From: Phenylobacterium sp. | GTDB lineage: Bacteria; Pseudomonadota; Alphaproteobacteria; Caulobacterales; Caulobacteraceae | DNA: 64,000 nt | NCBI RefSeq assembly: GCF_013911965.1 | Contig: NZ_JACESE010000013.1 | Coordinates: 57,566-121,565, forward strand | Direction of reading: 5' to 3' | Shown: positions 8,709 through 17,082 of the stretch, piece by piece | Layout of the letters: the number at the start of each line of letters is the position of its first letter | How positions within the stretch are numbered: position 1 is the stretch's first letter | Position numbers and translations under genes: made by a program | Notes under the pieces: generated by a model | What the model saw: the letters and a program-made list of their open reading frames with translations, nothing else | What the model was told of the DNA's origin: nothing | Database searches by the model: none

Positions 8709-9572
8709 ATGGACACGCCCGAGATCCTGCCCGACACCCTGGCGCTGGAGCGCATCGAACAGAACCTCTTCCGAGGCGTGAGCCCCCAGGGCGGTCCGCC
8801 CCGCATCTTCGGCGGCCAGGTCATCGCCCAGTCCCTGCTGGCGGCCTACGAGACGGTGGAAGAGCGCATCTGCCACTCGCTGCACTGCTACTTCATCCGC
8901 CCGGGCGACCCGCGCATCCCGATCCTGTTCGAGGTCGACCGCTCCCGCGACGGCGGCACCTTCACCACCCGCCGGGTGGTGGCCATCCAGAACGGCAAGC
9001 AGATCTTCAATCTCGCCGCCTCCTTCCAGGTGGTCGAGGACGGCTTCGAGCACCAGGCGCCGATGCCGAAGGTTCCCGGCCCCGACGAGCTGCCGACCGA
9101 GGCCGAGGCCATGAAGAAGGCGGCCGAGAAGATGCCGCCGGAGATGCGCAAGATGATGTCGCGCCCGCGGCCCATCGAAATGCGCGGCCGGGACTCCTTC
9201 GGCTTCGGCGGCGACATGACCCCCCGGGAAGGCCGCGCCGACGTGTGGATCCGCGCCACCGGACCGATCGGCGACGATCCGCGCATGCACCAGGTGATCC
9301 TGGCCTACGCCTCGGACATGAACCTGCTGTCCACCGCCATGCGCCCGCACGGCGTGGTCTGGCAGACGCCGGGCCTGCAGTCGGCCAGCCTCGACCACGC
9401 CATGTGGTTCCACAAGCCGTCCAACTTCAACGACTGGCACCTCTACACCCAGGACAGCCCGTCGGCCTCCGGCGGCCGCGGCTTCGTCCGCGGCGCCATC
9501 TACACCCAGGACGGGACCCTGGTGGCCTCGGTCGCCCAGGAAGGTCTGATGCGGATGCGCAAGGGCGACTGA
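8709..9572 (+). CDS. tesB: acyl-CoA thioesterase II
   Basis: 287-residue double-hotdog thioesterase that hydrolyses medium and long acyl-CoAs. The N-terminal hotdog carries the family stretch LFRGVSPQGGPPRIFGGQVIAQ. The C-terminal hotdog has SLDHAMWFH (catalytic Asp), the YTQDSPSASGGRGF strand and the VASVAQEGLMR end with the conserved Gln. The insert between the two hotdogs is long and Lys/Glu/Met-rich. It is divergent from trmD and followed by a strong terminator. Confidence 0.94.
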   Translation: MDTPEILPDTLALERIEQNLFRGVSPQGGPPRIFGGQVIAQSLLAAYETVEERICHSLHCYFIRPGDPRIPILFEVDRSRDGGTFTTRRVVAIQNGKQIFNLAASFQVVEDGFEHQAPMPKVPGPDELPTEAEAMKKAAEKMPPEMRKMMSRPRPIEMRGRDSFGFGGDMTPREGRADVWIRATGPIGDDPRMHQVILAYASDMNLLSTAMRPHGVVWQTPGLQSASLDHAMWFHKPSNFNDWHLYTQDSPSASGGRGFVRGAIYTQDGTLVASVAQEGLMRMRKGD

Positions 9573-9605
9573 CGCCGGCCGCGCCGGCGAAAGCAGAGCG
9601 CCACG

Positions 9606-9647
9606 AAGAGCACGAGGGGACCGCAGGTCGCTTCGTGCTCTTTTTTA
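9606..9647 (+). terminator. Rho-independent terminator after tesB
   Basis: AAGAGCACGAGG (9606-9617) pairs with CTTCGTGCTCTT (9631-9642) apart from one internal mismatch, and is followed by TTTTTTATT. The left arm is part of CACGAAGAGCACGA, a seed shared with the palindrome at 29313-29404, so the terminator may have arisen from a repeat unit. Confidence 0.85.
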
Positions 9648-9702
9648 TTCGATCCGCATCCGCGACGGGGCGGGTTCGGACGACGGTTTCAGCGGAGGCG
9701 GC

Positions 9703-10191
9703 TCAGCTGGCCCGGGCGGCCACGGCCGGCTCGAGCACCATGACGTACTCCTCGACCTCTTCGCCGCGGCCGGGGGCGAAGGCCTTGTCCTGGCCGCGGG
9801 TGTGGAAGCCGGCGTGCTCCAGCACCTTCAGCGAGGCGAAGTTGTCCTTGGCCACGCGCGCCTGCAGCGGGCGGACGTCGATCTCGTCCAGCAAGGCGGC
9901 GAGCGCGCCCGTGGCCACGCCGTGACCCCACCAGGGCTTGCCGACCCAGTAGCTGATCGTCTCGTCGGCGCACAGGATGTGGCCGGCGACGTCGCCGGCG
10001 ACCTCGATGGTGCGCGCGGTGACGCCCGGCGTCTTCAGGAGCCTGTCCCAGCGGGCCATGAAGGCCTTGCGGTCGTCCGGGTTCTCGGCGCCGAAGGCCG
10101 CCATGCGGTTGGCCGTCGGGTCCCGCTGCTGCTCGAACAGGATCGGCAGGTCGGACGGGATCACGGGGCGAAGTCGGATCGGGCAGGTCAT
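9703..10191 (-). CDS. GNAT-family N-acetyltransferase (RimJ/RimL type)
   Basis: 162-residue acyl-CoA-dependent acetyltransferase. The layout is that of the RimJ/RimL-like Acetyltransf_3 group: an N-terminal LRPVIPSDLPILFEQQRDP, then WWGHGVATGAL, which holds the acetyl-CoA pyrophosphate loop (GHGVATGA), and the DNFASLKVLEHAGF helix typical of the family. Its ATG overlaps the xerC stop as ATGA, so it is cotranscribed and coupled with DUF484-xerC. The substrate is unknown. Confidence 0.85.
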   Translation of the reverse strand: MTCPIRLRPVIPSDLPILFEQQRDPTANRMAAFGAENPDDRKAFMARWDRLLKTPGVTARTIEVAGDVAGHILCADETISYWVGKPWWGHGVATGALAALLDEIDVRPLQARVAKDNFASLKVLEHAGFHTRGQDKAFAPGRGEEVEEYVMVLEPAVAARAS

Positions 10192-11126
10192 GCGTGCGGA
10201 TGGGCCTTGGCATAGGCGGCGAGGAGCCGCTCTGCGTCCACGTCGGTGTATCGCTGGGTGGTGGAAAGCGAAGCGTGCCCTAACAGTTCCTGGATCGAAC
10301 GCAAGTCCGCGCCTGCGCCCAGCAGGTGCGTCGCGAAGGAATGCCGCAGGGCGTGCGGCGTGGCGCTGGACGGCAGGCCGAGCCGGCCGCGCAGGGTCTG
10401 GACGGTCGCCTGGACGTGGCGGGGGCTCAAGGGTCCGCCGCGCCTGGCCCGGAACAGCGCGTCCTCCGGCGCCAGCGCGAAGGGCACCTCGGCGAGATAG
10501 CTCTCCACCGCCTCGGCCACGGCGGGCAGCACGGGCACGAGCCGCGTCTTCCCGCCCTTCCCCGTGATCCGCAAGGATTCGGCGAGCGGCGCATCGGCCC
10601 GGCGCAGGGAGAGCGCCTCGGAAATCCGCAGGCCGCAGCCGTAGAGCAGGGTGAGGACCGCGGCGTCGCGGGCGGCTTCCCAGGGCTCGCGGTCGGGGTC
10701 GAGGTCGGGCTCGGCGATCAGGCCGCGGGCCTGGTCCTCGGTCACCGGCCGGGGCGCGCCCGGCTTCACCTTGGGGCCGCGGACAAGGCTGACGGCCGCG
10801 TTGGCGACGCCGAGGCGGCGGTCGAGAAATCTGTGGAAACCCCGCACGGCCGAGAGCGCCTGGCTCATGGAGCGGGGGGAGAGCGGCCTGTCGCCGCCGC
10901 GCAGGTGGGCGAGCCAGGCGCGCAGTTCGGCCGCCTCGACCCCGCCCATCTCGTTAACGGTGAGGGGGCCGCCCCGGTGGGCCTCGAGGAAGGCGACGTA
11001 GCGCCGCCCGGCGAAGCCGTAGGCCTCCACGGTGCGCGGAGAGGCGCGGCGCTCCTGCGACAGGTGCGCGAGCCAGGCCTGGACCGCCTCGGCGGCGCCG
11101 GCCGCGGGGCTCAGAGGACCGGCCAA
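10188..11126 (-). CDS. xerC: tyrosine recombinase XerC
   Basis: 312-residue site-specific recombinase that works with XerD at dif to resolve chromosome dimers. An N-terminal SAM-like core-binding domain (about 10-100) precedes the catalytic domain with Arg in GCGLRISEAL (about 166), Lys in TGKGGKTR (about 189), HALRHSF (about 257), His in LGHASLSTTQRYT (about 283) and the nucleophile Tyr in that same motif. It is a chromosomal Xer rather than a phage integrase, judging by length and by the DUF484 neighbour upstream. Its start overlaps DUF484 by 16 nt; a later start is possible. Confidence 0.93.
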   Translation of the reverse strand: MAGPLSPAAGAAEAVQAWLAHLSQERRASPRTVEAYGFAGRRYVAFLEAHRGGPLTVNEMGGVEAAELRAWLAHLRGGDRPLSPRSMSQALSAVRGFHRFLDRRLGVANAAVSLVRGPKVKPGAPRPVTEDQARGLIAEPDLDPDREPWEAARDAAVLTLLYGCGLRISEALSLRRADAPLAESLRITGKGGKTRLVPVLPAVAEAVESYLAEVPFALAPEDALFRARRGGPLSPRHVQATVQTLRGRLGLPSSATPHALRHSFATHLLGAGADLRSIQELLGHASLSTTQRYTDVDAERLLAAYAKAHPHA

Positions 11127-11788
11127 CGCTCCGCCGTGCGCTCGACCACCCGGCCCAGGAAGGCCACGAGTTCGGCGCCCATGTCCTCGGTGAAGCCGTT
11201 CGGGTCGGACGAGCCGAAGGCGATCAGGCCTTCGCGCGCCGGCTGCCAGATGGCCAGGCGGATGAGCGCCATGGACTTCACCTGATCGGCCCGCTCGCCG
11301 AACAGGCCCAGCGCCGGCGCCCAGAAGCCCATGCGGGCGAGCTTCTGGTGGCCGCCGAGCACCAGGTCCACCTGGCCCTCCGCCAGGGCCCGCCAGCCGG
11401 CCGGCGTGCGATCGGGACCTTCCAGGGCCAGCGCCCCGGCGCAGAGGCCGAAGCGCAGCTGGGCGAGGTCGTCCACGCGCCGCGCGAGATCGGCGTGGTT
11501 GCGCGCCTCAAGCAGGTCGATGACCGCCCCGTGCGTCTGGGCCTGGGCGGCGAAGTTGGCTCGCGCGGTGGATTCCAGCTGCCGCCGCGCCGCCGATTCC
11601 CGGCGGTGCGCGGCATGCACCCGGGCGAGCGCGGCCGGCCCGAAGGCCACCACATTGTCGGGCAGGGCCTCGACGCCGAGCGCCCGCATCAGCTCGGGAT
11701 CCTCCAGAAGGAAACCCGGATTCTCCAGCAGGAAACGCCGAACCTCGGCCTGCGCCTCGTGTGCGCTGGTCGCCCCGTCCATGCCCAT
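11111..11788 (-). CDS. DUF484 family protein
   Basis: 225-residue protein of unknown function, recognisable as DUF484 (GAF-like fold): an N-terminal FLLENPGFLLEDPELMRAL segment, a helical linker (HRRESAARRQLESTARANF), and the C-terminal SMALIRLAIWQPAREGLIAFGSSDPNGF stretch typical of the family. DUF484 genes sit directly upstream of xerC in many proteobacteria, as here, which suggests a link with recombination or chromosome segregation. That link is not demonstrated. The start could be Met1 or Met3. Confidence 0.88.
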   Translation of the reverse strand: MGMDGATSAHEAQAEVRRFLLENPGFLLEDPELMRALGVEALPDNVVAFGPAALARVHAAHRRESAARRQLESTARANFAAQAQTHGAVIDLLEARNHADLARRVDDLAQLRFGLCAGALALEGPDRTPAGWRALAEGQVDLVLGGHQKLARMGFWAPALGLFGERADQVKSMALIRLAIWQPAREGLIAFGSSDPNGFTEDMGAELVAFLGRVVERTAERWPVL

Positions 11789-11814
11789 CGGCCCCCTTAC
11801 GCGCCGGTCAAACC

Positions 11815-12468
11815 CTACAGGATCGACTGACCCGTCTTGGCCCAGTCGCTCATGAACTGATCAAGGCCCTTCTCGGTTAACGGGTGCTTGAAGAGGTCGG
11901 CGAAGGTGGCGGGCGGAATGGTCGCACAGTCGGCGCCGGCGAGCGCCGAGGCCGTCACGTGCGCCGGGCTGCGGATCGAGGCGGCGAGGATTTCGGTGTC
12001 GAAGTCGTAGTTGTCGTAGATGGCGCGGATCTCGGTGATCAGGCCCATGCCGTCGGCGCCGTGATCGTCCAGGCGGCCGATGAAGGGCGAGATGTAGGTG
12101 GCGCCGGCCTTGGCGGCCAGCAGGGCCTGGGCGGCGGAGAAGCAGAGGGTGACATTGGTCAGGATGCCCTCGCGCGAGAGCTCGCCCGTGGCCGTCAGGC
12201 CGGCCCGGGTCAGCGGCACCTTGACCACCACGTTCTGGGCGACGGAGGCGAGCCTGCGCCCCTCGGCCAGCATGCCGTCGACGTCGATGGCGGCCACCTC
12301 GGCGCTCACCGGCCCCTCGACGAGGTCGCAAATCTCGGCGATGACCTCCAGCATGGGACGCCCGGACTTGGCGATGAGCGACGGATTGGTGGTGACGCCG
12401 TCCACCAGGCCGGTGGCGGCCAGGTCCTTCAGGACGGCCGTATCGGTGGTGTCGAGAAAGATCTGCAT
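11815..12468 (-). CDS. fsa: fructose-6-phosphate aldolase / transaldolase-like protein
   Basis: 217-residue class I aldolase of the short transaldolase (TalC/MipB/FSA) group. [13 protein letters not shown], the GVTTNPSL loop, the Schiff-base Lys in VVVKVPLT and the [29 protein letters not shown] core are all present. The protein annotated as transaldolase in this size class may act either as a transaldolase or as fructose-6-phosphate aldolase; sequence alone does not decide. It is divergent from priA. Confidence 0.92.
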   Translation of the reverse strand: MQIFLDTTDTAVLKDLAATGLVDGVTTNPSLIAKSGRPMLEVIAEICDLVEGPVSAEVAAIDVDGMLAEGRRLASVAQNVVVKVPLTRAGLTATGELSREGILTNVTLCFSAAQALLAAKAGATYISPFIGRLDDHGADGMGLITEIRAIYDNYDFDTEILAASIRSPAHVTASALAGADCATIPPATFADLFKHPLTEKGLDQFMSDWAKTGQSIL

Positions 12469-12570
12469 GGCCTTGATCTCCGCTAGGGTGGGACGGGCGT
12501 GTTTATCCTGCGCGCCCTACGCCGACCACCCTGTGTCCATGACGAAACCGACGCAGGCGCGGGGCCAAGG

Positions 12571-14733
12571 ATGAGCCGGATCGCTTCGGTCCTGCTGCCC
12601 ATGCCCCTGCCGGAAGCGTTCGACTATGCCGAGCCGGAGGGGATGGAACTGTCGGTCGGCGACCAGGTGGCCGCGCCGCTCGGGCCGCGCACCCTGCGCG
12701 GCGTCGTGGTCGCCCTGCGCGAGGCCGCCGGCGGCAACCGGCCGCTGAAGCCGCTGGAGGCGCGGCTGGAGGAGCCGGCCCTGCCGCCGGCCACGCTGGA
12801 ATTCGTCCAGTGGGCCGCCCGCTACGCGGTCGATGCGCCCGGCCAGCCGCTGGCCATCGCCCTGCGCGGCGCCCGCGCGCCCCGCCCCCGGCCGGAGAAG
12901 CGCGTCGTGCTCACGGGCGCCGCGCCGGCCCGTCTGACGCCGGCGCGGGAGAAGGTGCTGGCCGCGGTCGACGGCTTCACGGGCGCGCCCGCCGATCTCG
13001 CCCGTGCGGCGGAGGTGTCGGCCGGTGTGGTGAAGGGCCTGATCGACGAGGGCGTGCTGCGCGTCGAGCTCGTCCAGCCGCAGGCGGCCTTTCCGCCGCC
13101 GGACCTGGCGCGCCCCCGCCCCCCGCTCAATCCCAGCCAGGCGGCCGCCGCCCAGGCGCTCGCCGCCATGATGGACGAGACCGGCTTCAACGTCGCCCTG
13201 CTGGACGGCGTGACCGGCTCGGGAAAGACCGAGGTCTATCTGGAGGCCGTCGCCCATGCGCTCGCCGCCGATCCGGCCGCCCAGATCCTCGTCCTCCTGC
13301 CGGAGATCGCGCTCACCCAGGCCGTCATCGCCCGTTTCGAGGAGCGGTTCGGCGTCCGGCCCGGCGAATGGCACTCCGACGTGGCGCCGCCGGCGCGCCG
13401 CAAGGTCTGGGAGGCGGTGGCCGCCGGCCGCTGCCCCATCGTGGTCGGCGCCCGCTCGGCCCTCTTCCTGCCGTTCGCCAACCTGAAGCTGATCGTCGTC
13501 GACGAGGAGCACGACACCTCGTTCAAGCAGGAGGAGGGCTTCATCTACCACGCCCGCGACCTGGCGGTGGTGCGGGGCAAGATGGAGGCGGCGGCCGTGG
13601 TGCTGGCCTCGGCGACGCCGTCGCTCGAGACCCTGCGCAACGCCGAGACCGGCCGCTACCGCTGGCTGAAGCTGTCGGCGCGGCATGGGACCGCCCAGTT
13701 GCCGCAGATCGACCTGATCGACCTGCGCGAGAGCCCGCCGGAGGCGGGGCGCTGGCTCTCCCCGCCCCTGGTCGCGGCCATGGGCGAGACCCTGGCGCGC
13801 GGCGAGCAGACCCTGCTGTTCCTCAACCGGCGCGGCTACGCCCCGCTGGTCCTCTGCCGGGCCTGCGGCGAGCGGCTGACGGCGCCGGACACCGATTCGT
13901 GGCTGGTGGAGCACCGCTATTCGGGCCGCCTCGTCTGCCACCTGACCGGCTTTTCAATGCCCAAGCCCAAGGCCTGCCCCCACTGCGGGGCGGTCGACAG
14001 CCTGGTCTCCATCGGGCCCGGCGTGGAGCGGGTGGAGGAGGAGGCGCGCAGCCTCTTCCCCGAGGCGCGGGTGGCGGTCTTCTCCTCCGACACCGTCTTC
14101 GACGCCCGCGAGGCGCGGCGCCTGGTGGAAAGCATGGCGGCCGGCGAGATCGACATCCTGGTGGCGACCCAGGCCGCCGCCAAGGGCCACAACTTCCCGA
14201 ACCTCACCCTGGTCGGCGTGGTCGACGCCGACCTCGGCCTGCGCGGCGGCGACCTGCGCGCGGCCGAGCGCACCTACCAGCTCCTGGCCCAGGCCACCGG
14301 ACGGGCCGGCCGCCGCGACCGGCCCGGGCGCGCCCTGCTGCAGACCTATGCGCCGGACCACGCCGTGATGCAGGCGCTGGCCGCCCAGGACCGGGACGCC
14401 TTCGTGGCCGCCGAGATGGAGGAGCGCGAGCTGGCCGGCCTGCCGCCCTTCGGCCGCCTCGGCGCCGTCATCGTTTCCAGCGAGAACCCGCAAGCGCTGG
14501 AGGCCTTCGTCCAGCAGATGGCCGCCGCCGCCCCCAACGCCGAGGGGGTGGAGGTCTACGGCCCGGCCGATGCGCCGCTCGCCCTGGTGCGCGGACGACG
14601 GCGCAAGCGCTTCCTGGTCCGCGCCGACCGCGGCGTCGATCTGTCGGCCTACCTGGCCGCCTGGCGGGCGCGGGTGAAGCCGCCGGCCTCGATCCGCGTG
14701 GCCATCGACGTCGATCCCTACAGCTTCCTCTGA
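12571..14733 (+). CDS. priA: primosomal protein N' (replication restart helicase PriA)
   Basis: 720-residue helicase that reloads the replisome at repaired forks. The N-terminal 3'-DNA-binding domain (VLLPMPLPEAFDYAEPEGM) is followed by Walker A VTGSGKTE at about 214-221, DEEHD near 311, and motif VI QATGRAGRRDRPG. The zinc region keeps Cys429, 432, 469 and 472 (first site), but the second site is degraded: at positions matching E. coli Cys445, 448 and 466 there are Ala438, Thr441 and Thr459, with only Cys456 left. The start at 12571 was chosen because the protein then begins MSRIASVLLP with a purine-rich site upstream. Confidence 0.95.
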   Translation: MSRIASVLLPMPLPEAFDYAEPEGMELSVGDQVAAPLGPRTLRGVVVALREAAGGNRPLKPLEARLEEPALPPATLEFVQWAARYAVDAPGQPLAIALRGARAPRPRPEKRVVLTGAAPARLTPAREKVLAAVDGFTGAPADLARAAEVSAGVVKGLIDEGVLRVELVQPQAAFPPPDLARPRPPLNPSQAAAAQALAAMMDETGFNVALLDGVTGSGKTEVYLEAVAHALAADPAAQILVLLPEIALTQAVIARFEERFGVRPGEWHSDVAPPARRKVWEAVAAGRCPIVVGARSALFLPFANLKLIVVDEEHDTSFKQEEGFIYHARDLAVVRGKMEAAAVVLASATPSLETLRNAETGRYRWLKLSARHGTAQLPQIDLIDLRESPPEAGRWLSPPLVAAMGETLARGEQTLLFLNRRGYAPLVLCRACGERLTAPDTDSWLVEHRYSGRLVCHLTGFSMPKPKACPHCGAVDSLVSIGPGVERVEEEARSLFPEARVAVFSSDTVFDAREARRLVESMAAGEIDILVATQAAAKGHNFPNLTLVGVVDADLGLRGGDLRAAERTYQLLAQATGRAGRRDRPGRALLQTYAPDHAVMQALAAQDRDAFVAAEMEERELAGLPPFGRLGAVIVSSENPQALEAFVQQMAAAAPNAEGVEVYGPADAPLALVRGRRRKRFLVRADRGVDLSAYLAAWRARVKPPASIRVAIDVDPYSFL

Positions 14734-14857
14734 AGGGGGCCCGGGGGCAGGCGTCTGCGACCGAACGTCTGGCGCCCGACGGACGGCCTGTGTCCCGTCC
14801 CCTATGGCTGCTAAGCTTGCGCCGCTCGACGCGCCCCCCCTCCGAGGCCTCGCCACC

Positions 14858-15625
14858 ATGTCCATGGGCCAGTCCACGCCCGACCCGAGCCGCCCGAAAG
14901 GGTTGGCCGACCTGTCCGCCCTGCGCGGCAACCGCCTGCTGGCGGCCCTGCCGTCGGCCGCCCTGCGCGAACTGGCCCCGCATGTGCGCAGCGTCGCGCT
15001 CGAACGGGGCCGGGTGCTGTTCGAGCCCGGCGACGACGTCGAGACCACCCACCTGCCCTGCCACTCGACCATGGTCTCCCTGCTGCTGGTCACCCGCGAC
15101 GGCCGCGAGGTGGAGGCCGCCAGCATCGGCCGCGAGGGGGCGGCCGGCGGCATCGTCAGCGCCGGCCACAAGCCCGCCTATGGCCGCGCCGTGGTTCAGA
15201 TCCCCGGTCCCTCGCTCGCCGTCGCCACCGACCAGCTGGAGGCCGCCAAGCGACGCCATCCGGCCATCGCCGACCTGTTCTCCCGCTATGCGGACGCCCT
15301 GCTGGCCCAGGTGATGCAGTCGGTGGTCTGCAACGCCCTGCACCCGGTGGAGCAGCGCGCCGCCCGCTGGCTGCTGTCGACCCACGACCGCGCCGGCGAG
15401 GACATCATCCGCCTGACCCAGCAGGCCCTGGCCGAGATGCTCGGGGTCCAGCGGACCACCGTTTCGGGCGTCGCCAAGGCGCTGGAGCACCGCGGTCTGA
15501 TCCGCCAGCACCACGGCCATGTGGAGATCGTCGACCGCGAGGGCCTCGAGGCCGCCTGCTGCGAGTGCTACGCCGCCGTCGACGCCCACTACCGCACCCT
15601 CCTGCCGGAGGTGGCGGAGGACTGA
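14858..15625 (+). CDS. Crp/Fnr-family transcription regulator
   Basis: 255-residue regulator with an N-terminal cyclic-nucleotide-type beta-roll (about 25-140) and a C-terminal Crp-type helix-turn-helix (LTQQALAEMLGVQRTTVSGVAKALEHRGLIRQHHGHVEIVD). The ligand pocket lacks the RxS arginine of true Crp proteins, and no Fnr-type Cys cluster is present. It resembles the many alphaproteobacterial Crp/Fnr-like proteins of unknown signal. ATG at 14858 is preceded by GAGG; an upstream Met at 14804 adds 18 nonconserved residues. A Cys pair (CCEC) occurs near the C terminus. Confidence 0.88.
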   Translation: MSMGQSTPDPSRPKGLADLSALRGNRLLAALPSAALRELAPHVRSVALERGRVLFEPGDDVETTHLPCHSTMVSLLLVTRDGREVEAASIGREGAAGGIVSAGHKPAYGRAVVQIPGPSLAVATDQLEAAKRRHPAIADLFSRYADALLAQVMQSVVCNALHPVEQRAARWLLSTHDRAGEDIIRLTQQALAEMLGVQRTTVSGVAKALEHRGLIRQHHGHVEIVDREGLEAACCECYAAVDAHYRTLLPEVAED

Positions 15626-15679
15626 GGCGGGAGGGGCCCTCGCCCCGCCGTCCAAGTCCGCCCGCGAGCGGAAGGGGCT

Positions 15680-16369
15680 TCACCCGGCGAACAGCTTCCT
15701 GGACGGGCAGAGGTCGGCGACCGGGCAGTCCTCGCACTTCGGCTTGCGCGCCGTGCAGACGTAGCGGCCGTGCAGGATCAGCCAGTGATGGGCCCGGGTC
15801 AGGTAGGGCTCGGGGATGACGGCCATCAGTTCGGCCTCCACCTGGTCCGGCGTCTTGCCGGAGGCGAGCTTCAGCCGGTGGGCGACGCGGAAGACATGGG
15901 TGTCGACGGCGATGGCCGGCTCCACCCGAAGCTCGTTCAGCACCACCGAGGCGGTCTTGCGCCCGACTCCCGGCAGGGCCTGCAGCGCTTCGCGGTCCAG
16001 CGGCACCTCGCCGCCGTGCTGCTCGATCAGGATCTTCGCCGCGGCGATGACGTTCTTGGCCTTGGTCCGGTAGAGGCCGATCGAGGCGATGTAGGGGATC
16101 AAGCCCTCTTCCCCGAGGTCCAGCATCTTCTGCGGCGTATCGGCCACCGCGAAGAGCTTCGCCGTCGCCTTGTTCACCGAGACGTCGGTCGCCTGGGCTG
16201 AAAGCGCCACGGCGGTGACCAGCGTATAGGGGCTGTCGTAATTCAGCTCGGTGCGGGGATCGGTTTCGGCCGCCTCGAAGCGTTCGAACAGGGTCTCGAT
16301 CCGCGCCTTCTCGGCGGGCGAAAGGCGGCGGCGCGGCGGGCGCGATTTGGCGGTTGCGGTCCTGGCCAT
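15680..16369 (-). CDS. nth: endonuclease III
   Basis: 229-residue base-excision-repair glycosylase/AP lyase for oxidised pyrimidines. The helix-hairpin-helix LPGVGRKTASVVLNEL contains the catalytic Lys, VDTHVFRV supplies the catalytic Asp, and the C-terminal 4Fe-4S loop is C-x6-C-x2-C-x5-C (CTARKPKCEDCPVADLC). The N terminus is extended and basic. It is divergent from the DUF2244 gene. Confidence 0.96.
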   Translation of the reverse strand: MARTATAKSRPPRRRLSPAEKARIETLFERFEAAETDPRTELNYDSPYTLVTAVALSAQATDVSVNKATAKLFAVADTPQKMLDLGEEGLIPYIASIGLYRTKAKNVIAAAKILIEQHGGEVPLDREALQALPGVGRKTASVVLNELRVEPAIAVDTHVFRVAHRLKLASGKTPDQVEAELMAVIPEPYLTRAHHWLILHGRYVCTARKPKCEDCPVADLCPSRKLFAG

Positions 16370-16439
16370 CTGCGGGCTTTGATGCCCTGCGCTGTGCGCT
16401 TCGCCAAGCCTTGGAGACGCCTAGAGGTCACAGGTCGCG

Positions 16440-16913
16440 ATGGACGGCCCCTATTTCATGGACGCGGTGATCACGCCCAACCGCTCGCTGTCGCAGCGCG
16501 GCTTCGTGATCCTGATCTCGATCGTCACGGCGCTGAACTGCGTCTCGGCGCTGATCTTCCTGCGCCTGGGCGCGACGCTGGTGCCCATCTTCCTGGCGCT
16601 GGACGTGGCGGCCATCGCCGCGGCCTTCCTGGCCAGCTTCCATGCCGCCCGGCAGGTGGAGCGGGTGCAGGTCACCGCCCGCGAGGTCCGCGTGACCCGC
16701 GAGACGCCCAAGGCCCATGCCCTGGTCTGGACCTCGCCGACCGCCTTCACCCGCGTGGCCGTGGACGTGGAGGACGACCAGACCGTCGGCGTGAAAGTCA
16801 TGCTGTCGGGCAAGGTCGCCCAGGTGGCCGCCGCGCTCAGTCCCGGGGAACGGGCCGCCTTCGCGCGCGCTCTGGAGACCGCCATCTGGAAGGCGCGCTC
16901 GGCGCGGTACTAA
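16440..16913 (+). CDS. DUF2244 inner-membrane protein
   Basis: 157-residue protein with two adjacent transmembrane helices (about 20-40 and 45-68) followed by a cytosolic beta-rich half. The N-terminal ITPNRSLSQRGF signature fits DUF2244. Members often sit beside nth in alphaproteobacteria, as here; no function is established. An internal Met at 16458 is an alternative start. Confidence 0.8.
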   Translation: MDGPYFMDAVITPNRSLSQRGFVILISIVTALNCVSALIFLRLGATLVPIFLALDVAAIAAAFLASFHAARQVERVQVTAREVRVTRETPKAHALVWTSPTAFTRVAVDVEDDQTVGVKVMLSGKVAQVAAALSPGERAAFARALETAIWKARSARY

Positions 16914-16932
16914 GGGGCGGCGCGTCCGCAGA

Positions 16933-17057
16933 CCCCCTCTCTCGCTTCGCGACAGCTCCCCCTGGAAGGGGGAGCATCTTAGCACCGTGCTCTCAACAAC
17001 CGCTGAGCCGATCCTCCCCCTTTTCCAGGGGGAGGTGGCCCGGAGGGCCGGAGGGGG
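16933..17057. repeat. palindromic intergenic repeat (REP-like, two hairpins)
   Basis: About 125 nt of nested inverted repeats between convergent genes. The outer arms are CCCCCTCTCTCGC... and ...GGAGGGGG, and inside them are CTCCCCCTGGAAGGGGGAG and CTCCCCCTTTTCCAGGGGGAG. This is a widespread alphaproteobacterial intergenic palindrome type. It fills the hslU/DUF2244 gap and may act as a bidirectional terminator. A diverged partial copy lies at 31177-31222. Confidence 0.75.
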
Positions 17058-17082
17058 CCGGCGCGTCAGCGCCGGTTCAGGC

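Noticed and set aside
10188-11126. Phage or island integrase
   Set aside because: The tyrosine recombinase is a chromosomal XerC by length, motif spacing and its DUF484 neighbour; no phage genes are near.
12810-15314. 834-codon plus-strand frame overlapping priA
   Set aside because: Arg/Pro/Gly-rich out-of-frame translation of priA and the next gene.
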